Shown piece after piece: positions 26,052 to 34,241 of a stretch of 64,000 nucleotides of DNA. Location of the stretch: assembly GCA_965208775.1 (NCBI GenBank), contig OZ242360.1, positions 2,976,001 to 3,040,000 of the forward strand. Direction: 5' to 3'. This stretch comes from JAPOVO01 sp026708165. Lineage in GTDB: Bacteria; Chloroflexota; UBA11872; VXNJ01. The notes under the pieces are model-generated. The model was not told the DNA's origin, searched no databases, and saw only the letters and a list, made by a program, of their open reading frames with translations. Each line of letters opens with the position of its first letter. Position 1 is the first letter of the stretch. Made by a program: the position numbers and the translations under genes.

Positions 26052-27242
26052 TCATGGCTTGACCATTAGCGGCATGTGGACTTCGTTGGGTCGGGCGAGC
26101 CGCAGAAAGAAGTGGCCCAGCCCCGACGCCCCGAGCATGAAATCGGGACTGAATTGGCCCGGCTCATCCGAGCGCCAGAGGCGGTTCGGGGGATCGCCCT
26201 CGCCGTATTCGGCGGCGAGGACGCCGAACTGCCGGGCTTTGGCGGTCCATTGGGCGTCGCCGGTTATCCGGGCAAGCTCGATGAAAAGCTCACCGTTGCC
26301 GGCGAGTCCGTGGCACTGGCTGGGATTGCACCGTATGTCTCCGGCTGAGTAGGTCGACTCGCCGCAGCGAAGCGCCCATTCCCGGCAGGAGCCGTCGTTG
26401 GTGATTTCGTGCGCTCGGCTGAAAAAGAGACCTATACCGGGCGCGCCGTGGCACCACTGAAATTTGGGCGATTCGACATCTTCCAGGTGCGTCGGCCAAC
26501 CAACTCCGTGTCCGGTATCGACGGCGTTCGACTGTAGCCATCTGGCCGCGCCGAGCGCTCCGTCGAGGAAGCTTCCGTCGTTAGTAAAGCGATATAGCTC
26601 GGCGAGGAAGTAACCGATGCTCGGGGCTCCGTGGGGCATGCCCATCTGGTAGGTCGCGGTCTTGCCGATCTTTATCAGCCACTTGAGCTGGTCGCCGTGG
26701 GCTTCGGCCTTGTTGAGAAGATATCTGCCGGCGCGGAGTGCCTCGTCGAGGTAGCCTGGCCGCGCGGTCTCCTGAAAGCAGCGGAGGAGAAATATCCCGG
26801 CTCCGGCAGCTCCCCACATAAGCTCGAGTCCGCCGTAAGTGGCCTGGGAGAGAGCGTCGGCGCGCGCGAGCGCACGTGCCACAAGGTCGTCGTCGCCGGC
26901 GGCTCGACCGGCGTGCAGCATGGCGAGTCCGTGACCGGAGAATCCTGAATAGAAACCCTTGTATGGCCCTATGCCGCCGTGGTTGGCTTGCATCGTCGCG
27001 TCTATCCATCGAGCGCCGCCTCTGGCGAGTTCGACGTATGTTCGATTGCCGGTGATACGGCCCAGATCGGTGAGAAAAAGAACGATCCCGGCCACGCCGG
27101 AAAAGACCTCGGGACTGTATTCGGGGTTCCCGAAGTAGTTGAGAGTGGACCAGCGGATGCCGGCTTCCGTTCGCTCGGCCTTCGACGCGACGTAGTCTCC
27201 CACGCTCTTTGCGAGATCAAGGAAGTGTTCCGAACCGGTCAT
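26052..27242 (-). CDS. LanC-like (lanthionine synthetase C family) protein
   Basis: 396-residue alpha/alpha toroid of the LanC family. The zinc ligands are all present: C264 in FQWCHGAPGIG, and C310-H311 in SQCHGLAGNGE. Repeated G-x-x-G helical hairpins (GVAGIVLFL, GFSGHGLAML, GAAGAGIFLL, GASGLGHFFL) give the barrel. LanC enzymes cyclise dehydrated Ser/Thr with cysteine thiols; LanC-like proteins outside peptide clusters can add glutathione instead. No LanB/LanM dehydratase, kinase domain, transporter or Cys-rich precursor peptide is adjacent, so lantibiotic synthesis here is not supported. Confidence 0.85.
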   Translation of the reverse strand: MTGSEHFLDLAKSVGDYVASKAERTEAGIRWSTLNYFGNPEYSPEVFSGVAGIVLFLTDLGRITGNRTYVELARGGARWIDATMQANHGGIGPYKGFYSGFSGHGLAMLHAGRAAGDDDLVARALARADALSQATYGGLELMWGAAGAGIFLLRCFQETARPGYLDEALRAGRYLLNKAEAHGDQLKWLIKIGKTATYQMGMPHGAPSIGYFLAELYRFTNDGSFLDGALGAARWLQSNAVDTGHGVGWPTHLEDVESPKFQWCHGAPGIGLFFSRAHEITNDGSCREWALRCGESTYSAGDIRCNPSQCHGLAGNGELFIELARITGDAQWTAKARQFGVLAAEYGEGDPPNRLWRSDEPGQFSPDFMLGASGLGHFFLRLARPNEVHMPLMVKP

Positions 27243-27486
27243 CAGAATACGCGCCCTTTGGGACCGTTGCCTGGCTCGGTGCGTATTCTAGAGAACTGTG
27301 AGTGGGAGCCGCCCTGATGGTCTTTGAGCGTTGCAATCGCATGTCTTCTTGGGTGACGGCTTGGCCAGGCGTGGACAATTACTTTGGCGAGCGTGATTCT
27401 GCGAATGGCGGCTTGCCAGGCTGTGTGACCATAAACTCAGTGGTGGAGGTTGGTGAGCGACAAAAGCAGGCGAGTTCGCGAACACT

Positions 27487-28413
27487 ATGAAGTCCGAAGG
27501 CAAACGATCAAGGGTCAGCCAAAAATGGGGGTTCGGAATGGCCCCGATATCGACTCGAATGCGACAGCGTTACGATCGGGCTGTTCAAACTGTTTTGGAC
27601 CTACTGTACGGAAACATTGCGTCTGAAGCAGTCCATCTGGCTGACCTTAGTGAAGTGAAAGGTATGTTCAACCGCTGTGTGAAGCAGGATCAATGGGACT
27701 GGTTTAGCGTACATACGGAATTTGGTGAACCGCCTCTCGGACAAATGTCTCACATAGTACGTGACCTAACTGACTTGCGACGTTCACTGCTTGCTACCGA
27801 TAACGAGTCAATGGAGTATGCAAAAGCGCGACTCATCGACAATAACCTGTGTCAATATCTCGAAAACTACCGACTCAAAATAGACCTCCAGTCCAACTTT
27901 GATGATGCTGGATGGATTTACATCCTTTCGACTCGTCAACACCCCACGTTTCTGAAGATCGGCATGACTAAACGGTCAGTGGTTCAGAGAGTCAATGAGA
28001 TCAACGCAGCCACGGGTGTCGTAATCCCTTACTCGGCTCGGCGCGTGTTCCGAGTCAAACAAGCAGAAAAAACCGAACGCGATATCCATGGACTCTTAAA
28101 CCAATACCGAATACGACAAGACCGTGAGTTTTTCGAGCTGGCATTCGGTCAAGCAGTGCGACTGATTGAGGATTACATTCAGGAATCTCGGTTGCGCGCG
28201 CGCCAGCAGGGCAGGATTATCTGGTTCAATCACCACAAGCACTACGGGTTTATTGCCACCAGCGAACATAAAGAGGTTTTTGTCCATTCGTCCGATTTTG
28301 AAGGTTGCGATCCCGAAATCCTCAAGCCCGGTATGCAGGTTGAGTTCGATCTTGGATCCCGTCCCAAAGGACCCTGTGCATTGCGGGTGCGTATTCGTGA
28401 GACGGTCGACTAG
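27487..28413 (+). CDS. T5orf172/GIY-YIG-type nuclease domain fused to a cold-shock domain
   Basis: 308-residue two-domain protein. Residues about 142-216 match the T5orf172 (MUG113) branch of GIY-YIG: GWIYILSTRQHPTFLKIGMT, RVNEINAATGVVIPY, and the REFFEL end. From residue about 242 follows a cold-shock (OB-fold) domain GRIIWFNHHKHYGFI with RNP-2-like EVFVHSSDF. The N-terminal 140 residues are helical with no family I recognise. The first domain is expected to cut or bind nucleic acid and the second to bind single strands. Its DNA is clearly richer in A and T than neighbouring genes, a sign of transfer. An alternative start is the ATG at 27538. Confidence 0.8.
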   Translation: MKSEGKRSRVSQKWGFGMAPISTRMRQRYDRAVQTVLDLLYGNIASEAVHLADLSEVKGMFNRCVKQDQWDWFSVHTEFGEPPLGQMSHIVRDLTDLRRSLLATDNESMEYAKARLIDNNLCQYLENYRLKIDLQSNFDDAGWIYILSTRQHPTFLKIGMTKRSVVQRVNEINAATGVVIPYSARRVFRVKQAEKTERDIHGLLNQYRIRQDREFFELAFGQAVRLIEDYIQESRLRARQQGRIIWFNHHKHYGFIATSEHKEVFVHSSDFEGCDPEILKPGMQVEFDLGSRPKGPCALRVRIRETVD

Positions 28414-28494
28414 CAAAGCTGTTAGTGGGAGTTGCTGTTCGACTCGAAACACGTTCGATTGTCCCGAGCATCACACGATTCAAACGGCAGCAAG

Positions 28495-29142
28495 ATGATT
28501 GCAGGCGAGCAGGTCGAGAATTCAGCGCCTTGTGAGAACGGCAGGTTGTCGCGCCGGGAGGTGCTGCTTGCACTTGCCGTTGGCACCGGAGCCTTGGGAG
28601 TTGCGTTCTGCGGCGGGTCGGAATCCTCAACCGACGGCGAAGAGGGCGAGCCGAAGTCGGACCTGTTAGGGATTCCGAAAGGGGAGACCCGATCCGCGCC
28701 GGACTTTGCGATGACCGTCTACCAGGGGCAAGGCGAGCTTGGCGGGACCGACTTGCAGGTCAGCACAGTCCTTGCTCAAGGCAAGCCGGTGATACTCAAT
28801 TTCTGGGCGGGACTCTGTCCTCCGTGCAGGGCCGAGATGCCGGACTTCGAGGCGGTTTACGCGGCGAGCAAGTCGAGGATTACGCTGCTTGGAATCGACG
28901 TGGGGCCGTTCGTCGGCCTGGGGACTTTCGAGCAGGGAAAGTCGCTCGCGGCCGAACTGGGGGTCACGTATCCGCTGGCCACGCCAAAGGAAGCGGGCGT
29001 TCTGGCGGACTACAAGGTGCTCGGAATGCCCACCACCGTATTCGTCACGACGGACGGGACGATCCACCGCGTATGGGCGGGTCTGCTCAGCGAAGAGATC
29101 ATGCTGGAACTGGTCGACGAGCTAGTAGAGGCTTCATCGTAA
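28495..29142 (+). CDS. TlpA/ResA-like thiol-disulfide oxidoreductase, exported
   Basis: 215-residue thioredoxin-fold protein. A twin-arginine signal (LSRREVLLALAVGTGALG) is followed by CGGSES, then the Trx domain with active-site CPPC in FWAGLCPPCRAEM and the cis-proline loop MPTTVFV. It reduces disulfides outside the membrane, typically for cytochrome c maturation. The start at 28495 is preferred to an in-frame ATG at 28432 since the added residues look random. The partner CcdA-like membrane protein lies immediately downstream and would supply electrons. Confidence 0.85.
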   Translation: MIAGEQVENSAPCENGRLSRREVLLALAVGTGALGVAFCGGSESSTDGEEGEPKSDLLGIPKGETRSAPDFAMTVYQGQGELGGTDLQVSTVLAQGKPVILNFWAGLCPPCRAEMPDFEAVYAASKSRITLLGIDVGPFVGLGTFEQGKSLAAELGVTYPLATPKEAGVLADYKVLGMPTTVFVTTDGTIHRVWAGLLSEEIMLELVDELVEASS

Positions 29143-29210
29143 AACAGACGGAATCAAGCGCTCCAGACACTTCCGCGCCGTCTCCCGCGTCGGCGGCGCA
29201 GGGACGTGCC

Positions 29211-30026
29211 GTGCGGACGCCGTCGGGGGGAATCTTGTTCGCCTACGGCGTCCCGGCGGCCATTGTGATCGTGCTTCTGGGAGGGCTCATCATCATTCAG
29301 TCGGGCACGGAGGCGAACGTGGCGTCGGCGGCGGCGGCGCTTCCCATCGGATTCGCAATGGCGGCGGGGATCGTGGCGAGCGTCAACCCGTGCGGGTTCT
29401 TCATGCTGCCGACCTACATTGCGTATCAGCTTGGAACGGAAGAGGCCGGCTTCGATCGACTGAGCGCCGGGCGGCGCACTTTGCGCGCGCTGGCGGTCGG
29501 CGGCACGGCTACCGCTGGATTCGCGGTCGTGTTTCTCGCGGTTGGGCTAGTGGTCGCGGCGGGAGCGGGTTGGGTAGGCCGCGTGTTCCCGTTCGCCGGA
29601 CTGGGCGTGGGCGTTCTGATGCTGCTGTTTGGGATGTATCTACTGGTGAGCCACCGTTATGTGGGCATTCTGGCGGCGAGCAGAGTGACGGTCACGCCGA
29701 GGCGGAACATCCGCAATGCGTTCGTGTTTGGCGTTGGCTACGCGATCAGCTCGCTGGCTTGCACGCTGCCGATTTTCCTGGCGGTCGTCGGCACTGCGCT
29801 GAGCGCCGGTGGGTTCCTGGCGTCGTTCGGGCAGTTCGCCTCGTATGCGCTGGGAATGGGCATAGTGATTGTTGCGGTGACCGTGGGATCGGCCCTGTTC
29901 CGGGACGCGGTCTCGAAATGGCTCAGGGGAGCTCTTCCGCACGTGCATCGAGTGGGCGCGTTCTTCCTGATCGGCGCGGGCAGCTATCTGGTGTATTACT
30001 GGGTGGTTTTTGCGGGGGTGTTTTAG
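29211..30026 (+). CDS. ccdA: CcdA-like cytochrome c biogenesis membrane protein
   Basis: 271-residue membrane protein with about seven helices, the CcdA/DsbD-beta family that carries electrons across the membrane to thioredoxin-like proteins. The paired cysteines are in ASVNPCGFFMLP and SSLACTLPIFLAV. It begins 68 bases after the TlpA-like gene on the same strand, a classic functional pair. The frame is open well upstream inside the tlpA-like gene in another frame, so the start is uncertain; GTG at 29211 follows CAGGGACG and leaves a sensible short N-tail before the first helix. Confidence 0.85.
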   Translation: MRTPSGGILFAYGVPAAIVIVLLGGLIIIQSGTEANVASAAAALPIGFAMAAGIVASVNPCGFFMLPTYIAYQLGTEEAGFDRLSAGRRTLRALAVGGTATAGFAVVFLAVGLVVAAGAGWVGRVFPFAGLGVGVLMLLFGMYLLVSHRYVGILAASRVTVTPRRNIRNAFVFGVGYAISSLACTLPIFLAVVGTALSAGGFLASFGQFASYALGMGIVIVAVTVGSALFRDAVSKWLRGALPHVHRVGAFFLIGAGSYLVYYWVVFAGVF

Positions 30027-30056
30027 AGCGGACCGTGTGGCGGTGATACACGCACG

Positions 30057-33000
30057 TTAGACAAGGCCGTCGGAACACACGATACGAACTACCTGTGGCT
30101 CCTGTGCTTCAGGCTGGTCCGAGTCGTCGGGTGGATTGAGGCGGTACCTCTCGCGTAGTGCGTCGAGCCGAGTCCGGAGCGCACTCCCTTCCAGACGCAG
30201 GTTCCTGATTTCGCCAAGTGCGCTTTCCACAGGCTGGGTTAGGTCGCCTTGGAATATCCGCCTCAGGTCTTCGATACGTCGCCGCTCCGAGGCATCTTGC
30301 TCAGCCTCGTTCATGGCTATTTTGAGGCGCCTGGAAACGTAGCGGCGCGCCTGAGTGTCGCGCGGTCGTCTGGCCTTTCCCAGCCGCCTACCGAAGTCTG
30401 ACTTGAAGGTCTCGAATGCCGCCATTACTCGCTCGTTCGTATCGGCGGGCAGTTCTTGGGCCGGCGTATCGCGTTCGCATTCGGCCGCCGCCACGAACTG
30501 AGAAGGGCTGATAGGCCGAGGTTGAAGGTCGCTGGCAACGGCGTAGCATGCTTTAACGTCTCCGACGCTCAACAAGACGAGCGTCTCTCCAGCGCTGGGC
30601 GGACCGAAAGGAGAGACGGCTGACGAGTCTTCTCCGGGCGACACGAGCGGCATCTGGCTATCTTCGGTCTCTAAAGCGGCTTGCAGGCGACCGTCACCGT
30701 CTGCGTCACTCGGTCCCCCAGCTACTCTCAATGCCGACCGTATCCCGTCCGGCAGGTTCGTGATCGTCTTCCACAGGTCCGGATCGTCGTCCTGGATACG
30801 CTGAAGAAGCGATACGGCGCGCTGATGGGCCGCGATCTCGTCCAGGCCGTCGTCGAGATCGGGCAACTGGTTTTTCTCGTAGATGCTGTACATGGCCTTG
30901 ACGTTCAGCCGCTCGGCTTCCGAAAGCAGCTTGCTGTCCAGCCCAATAAGGTCGTGGAACAACTGGATCCGCTTGTTGAGTCGCTCCGTCAGCGAAAGTC
31001 CCGCGTCCACGGCAGTGTCGGGCCACATGTTGTGCAGGTTTATTTGTTCGTACTCAGTGCCGATGCGGTCAACGCGTCCGAATCGCTGAATCAGCCTCAC
31101 CGGGTTCCAATGCAGGTCGTAGTTGAGGACGCGGGCGCAGTCCTGGAGGTTCTGGCCTTCCGAGACGATATCGGTTGCAAGCAGCACCCTGATCTCCGGG
31201 CCGGGCAGCTGCTCTCTCTCGCTCAGGTTCCAAGTAGGTGAGAAACGCTTAACGATGTTCTCTGCGTCGCTGCGGGTGTTACCGGTCAGCCGGGCGATTT
31301 GGCGGTTGCGTCCGCCAGGGTTCAACTCGCGGTACAGATACTCGATGGTCGTTTCGGCCTCCGAGAAGATGAGCACTTTGCCCACCTTTACTTCGGGAAG
31401 ATCGAGGAACTCCCGCAACGTTTGGAGCTTGTCGTCGTCTTCCGATCTTATGTCGACAACACGCTCCATGACTTCCTGGAGCAAGGCGTGGTCGGCGTCC
31501 AGATCCTCAATCCAATCCGCCGTGTCGAAGTCGTCCGTCACATGGACCAGCTTGCTATTCCGGTCACCTCGCATTTGCCTGCGGCGTTCTTCCTGACCGA
31601 GTACTTCCAGGAGATCGTCGGCGTCGAAGGACTGACCGGAAAGTAGCCGGGTGGCGGTAGCGCCGATGGGCACGTAGCCCGATTCGAGCGCCTGCTTGAA
31701 GTTGCGATTGCTGTTTATCAGCGACCTCAGCGTGGATCGAAACGCCTCTATGCTCGATTCCAGCCGCTTAAGCAGCAGCGCTCCCATCAGCCTGGCAATT
31801 CGGTCGCGCGCCCTGAACAGGTCGCGGTACTCCGATTTGTCTTTAGCTTCGTCCTTTATGTAGTCGGTGACCCTGTATCTCGCTCCTTGATGTCGCACTA
31901 ACAGAGTCACGATCTCGTCGAGCGAGCCTGCCTTCGCATACACCTTGTCGAGTTGGTACGGCACGTTAACCAGCAGCGGTTCCGGGAACCGCACGGCTTT
32001 CCCGTTTATGGCCGCGGTATCGCCGTATAGCTCCGTTATGTCCTTGCGGCGACGGCGGATGAACACCGACGACAACACCTCTTCAATCTCGGCCTTTGGC
32101 ACGGTTGGCCGCTGGGGCTTGTTCATCGGAGGCGGGCCGACTTTTCCATTCCGAATCCATCGGGCGAATTCTCTTACGTAGTTCTCATAGTCGGCGCGGT
32201 ATTGCAGCCACCGCCGGGCATTTTGAAAGTACTGCTCCAGGCTGACCGGCTCCAGATTCAGACCGTGCTCGGTGTCGTGGAGGAAGAGAGTGATCTGGCG
32301 GTATATATCCATTGGCCCCAAGTTCTGGGGCGTGGCGCTGAGCAGGACTACCTTGTGGTCGCCTGCTTCAAGGTAATCACGTAGGCCTTTCGAGCGTTTG
32401 TTGCGGTTGCGGAAGTTGTGCGCCTCGTCAACGAGGACCGGCCCCCGGTTGGGGTATTTCTGCTGAAGAATGACGCCTCGCTCCGGCTCGTCGGCGTCGA
32501 TATACCGGCCCAGCTCCTCGTCAAATTCCGGTTCTTCAGTCGCGGTGATGAGGCTGTGCGATACGACTTCGGCCCCCAGTCTAAATCTCTCGTTGAAGTG
32601 CTGCCACATGGGTTTGAGTCCAGCAGGACAGAGGATTAGCGGCAGACCGTCATCGGGATAGCTCACGCGGAGTTGACGAAGCAACTCCGCGCCGACGAAA
32701 GTTTTGCCGAGGCCAACAACGTCGCCGACGTAACAGCCGCCGTAGGCTTCGATCATCGCCAGCCCTCGGCTTACGGCGTCTTGCTGGAAGTTAGCGAGCG
32801 CGTCCAGCGGCGTCAGCGGCAGATCGCCTCCGACCAGACCGGTGTGGTAAAGCTCGTAGAGAGCCTTGAGATAGACGTGATAGGGCGGGGTTTGAGCCAG
32901 CGCCCAGGAGCGGTCCAGCTCGCGCTCCAATGCCGGGCCGATGTCCTCGGACTCTTTCCACAAGTCGTCGAACCAGTCGCGCAGCGTGCGCATCTCCGCA

Positions 33001-33551
33001 TCGCCGGTGACTCGCACGTTCAACTCGGTGTTGCCGGTGAACCCGGCTAGCGTGAAGTTGGACGATCCCACGACCGCCGCGCCCGGCTCGGCGTGATCGC
33101 GGTACCAGCACAGATAGGCCTTGGCGTGGAGCGGACTTCGCAGATAAGCTCGAACCTCGACCTTGCCGGAGGCGACCATGTCGCGCAGCCTGGCCACGGC
33201 GTCTTCCGATCCGCCGGTCTGGGGCAGTACGGACACGCCCTGGGCGATGCGGTCGACGGCCCGCTGTGCGATCTCGGCCCGCTGCCGCCGCCGCACCAAC
33301 GAGTCGGCTTCGAGCCGCGCCCGCAGCGCCTCGGCCTGCTGGAGCCCCTGCGCGACTTCTTCGAGGACTTTACCGTCGGTGCGTCCGACAAGTATGCGGA
33401 CCTTGTCCAGCCGGGAGAGATCGTTGGCTACAGCTTCGAAACCGCTGACGAAGAAGTAACCGACGGCGATATCGGCCCGCGCGGAACTGGACAGCATCTC
33501 CCTGAGCCGCTCCAGGAGCGGGGGATCTGTAGACGCGTGGAGGATGTTCAT
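30057..33551 (-). CDS. PLD-nuclease / SNF2-helicase fusion protein
   Basis: 1164-residue protein. Residues 1-210 are a phospholipase-D domain with one HKD motif (LHAKAYLCWYRD near residue 141, then VVGSSNFTLAG). Residues about 270-870 form an SF2 helicase of the SNF2 type: Walker A VVGLGKT (about 280), DEAH box VDEAHNF (about 373), LLSATPQNLGP, and the arginine-finger motif QRFGRVDRIG (about 820). The last 250 residues are charged and helical. Fusions of this kind suggest ATP-driven tracking on DNA coupled to phosphodiester cleavage. It is last in a leftward run with the adenine methylase and a toxin-antitoxin pair, pointing to anti-phage defence. Confidence 0.88.
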   Translation of the reverse strand: MNILHASTDPPLLERLREMLSSSARADIAVGYFFVSGFEAVANDLSRLDKVRILVGRTDGKVLEEVAQGLQQAEALRARLEADSLVRRRQRAEIAQRAVDRIAQGVSVLPQTGGSEDAVARLRDMVASGKVEVRAYLRSPLHAKAYLCWYRDHAEPGAAVVGSSNFTLAGFTGNTELNVRVTGDAEMRTLRDWFDDLWKESEDIGPALERELDRSWALAQTPPYHVYLKALYELYHTGLVGGDLPLTPLDALANFQQDAVSRGLAMIEAYGGCYVGDVVGLGKTFVGAELLRQLRVSYPDDGLPLILCPAGLKPMWQHFNERFRLGAEVVSHSLITATEEPEFDEELGRYIDADEPERGVILQQKYPNRGPVLVDEAHNFRNRNKRSKGLRDYLEAGDHKVVLLSATPQNLGPMDIYRQITLFLHDTEHGLNLEPVSLEQYFQNARRWLQYRADYENYVREFARWIRNGKVGPPPMNKPQRPTVPKAEIEEVLSSVFIRRRRKDITELYGDTAAINGKAVRFPEPLLVNVPYQLDKVYAKAGSLDEIVTLLVRHQGARYRVTDYIKDEAKDKSEYRDLFRARDRIARLMGALLLKRLESSIEAFRSTLRSLINSNRNFKQALESGYVPIGATATRLLSGQSFDADDLLEVLGQEERRRQMRGDRNSKLVHVTDDFDTADWIEDLDADHALLQEVMERVVDIRSEDDDKLQTLREFLDLPEVKVGKVLIFSEAETTIEYLYRELNPGGRNRQIARLTGNTRSDAENIVKRFSPTWNLSEREQLPGPEIRVLLATDIVSEGQNLQDCARVLNYDLHWNPVRLIQRFGRVDRIGTEYEQINLHNMWPDTAVDAGLSLTERLNKRIQLFHDLIGLDSKLLSEAERLNVKAMYSIYEKNQLPDLDDGLDEIAAHQRAVSLLQRIQDDDPDLWKTITNLPDGIRSALRVAGGPSDADGDGRLQAALETEDSQMPLVSPGEDSSAVSPFGPPSAGETLVLLSVGDVKACYAVASDLQPRPISPSQFVAAAECERDTPAQELPADTNERVMAAFETFKSDFGRRLGKARRPRDTQARRYVSRRLKIAMNEAEQDASERRRIEDLRRIFQGDLTQPVESALGEIRNLRLEGSALRTRLDALRERYRLNPPDDSDQPEAQEPQVVRIVCSDGLV

Positions 33552-33588
33552 CGCTGTGACTGGTCGTGTCGGCTTTAGGCGGATCCGG

Positions 33589-33870
33589 TCATCTCTTACC
33601 TCCCGGGAAGTAACGATAGATGTCCCGTCTGTGTAGGAATCTGACCAGTACGGCTATCTCGCCTTCGAGGGCGATGCCCAGGCGGAAGTCGCCAATCCTT
33701 ATCCGGTAATAGCGCCCCTTCGTCGCCGTAATCCTAACGGCGCCCGGCATCGCCGCGATAGTCGGCGCCGCCTCCAACTCCTCGATTATCCGGCGGACTC
33801 TGCCGCGCGTGGCGGCGTTACGTACTCGCCGCAGATCGCGCGCGAAGCTTGCCCGATATTCAAGCTCCAT
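33589..33870 (-). CDS. RelE/ParE-type toxin
   Basis: 93-residue basic protein of the RelE/ParE superfamily: LEYRASFARDLRRV at the start, GRYYRIRIGDFRLGI in the middle and the typical end VLVRFLHRRDIYRYFP. RelE-like members cut mRNA on the ribosome; ParE-like ones block gyrase. The catalytic class cannot be decided here. The ATG at 33870 overlaps the antitoxin's last codons by 11 bases, implying coupled translation. An in-frame ATG further upstream would overlap the antitoxin much more and adds no family sequence. Confidence 0.83.
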   Translation of the reverse strand: MELEYRASFARDLRRVRNAATRGRVRRIIEELEAAPTIAAMPGAVRITATKGRYYRIRIGDFRLGIALEGEIAVLVRFLHRRDIYRYFPGGKR

Positions 33871-34084
33871 CCGGTCGGCCCAGGACCTCCAGGACGCTTT
33901 GCTTGTCGACCCGAGTTGTGGATAGCCCCTCGGAAATGGCGCGCGCCAGAGCGGCGTCTTCCGCCTCCTCATCGTCTTCGGGCGTTTCTTCCAGCGTGAT
34001 GAGCAACTCCTGGCCCTCCTCCACGTCGAGCGGTTCCAGCGGAACGATCGCTCCGTTCGTGAATCTGGCCTTGACTCGCTTCAT
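33860..34084 (-). CDS. DUF104 (AF2212-like) small antitoxin
   Basis: 74-residue acidic protein. The N-terminus MKRVKARFTNGAIVPLEPL, with the following VEEGQELLITLEE, is the short beta-barrel of the AF2212/PG0164 antitoxin family. The C-terminal half (EDDEEAEDAALARAISEGL) is an acidic helix suited to wrap the RelE-type toxin. The ATG at 34084 follows GGAGACAG. It is the first gene of the embedded toxin-antitoxin pair and lies 157 bases after the methylase. Confidence 0.8.
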   Translation of the reverse strand: MKRVKARFTNGAIVPLEPLDVEEGQELLITLEETPEDDEEAEDAALARAISEGLSTTRVDKQSVLEVLGRPDGA

Positions 34085-34241
34085 GGCGCTGTCTCCGTTG
34101 CCTCGGCAGGTTGCAATTGGGCCGATGTCCATCTTGACATATCTAGTCTCATTCTAGGGGGCGAGTCCCCCGAATTCGTCATTTCCGAGGCGTTTGGGAA
34201 TCGGCGGCCTGCCGACATCCCGAATCCCGTTCTCCAGGAAA

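Noticed and set aside
26052..27242. A lantibiotic biosynthesis cluster around the LanC-like gene
   Set aside because: No dehydratase, precursor peptide, protease or exporter genes are within reach.
28824..29210. Long upstream extension of the CcdA-like frame
   Set aside because: It runs inside the TlpA-like gene in another frame and lacks signal or membrane sequence; the GTG at 29211 fits better.
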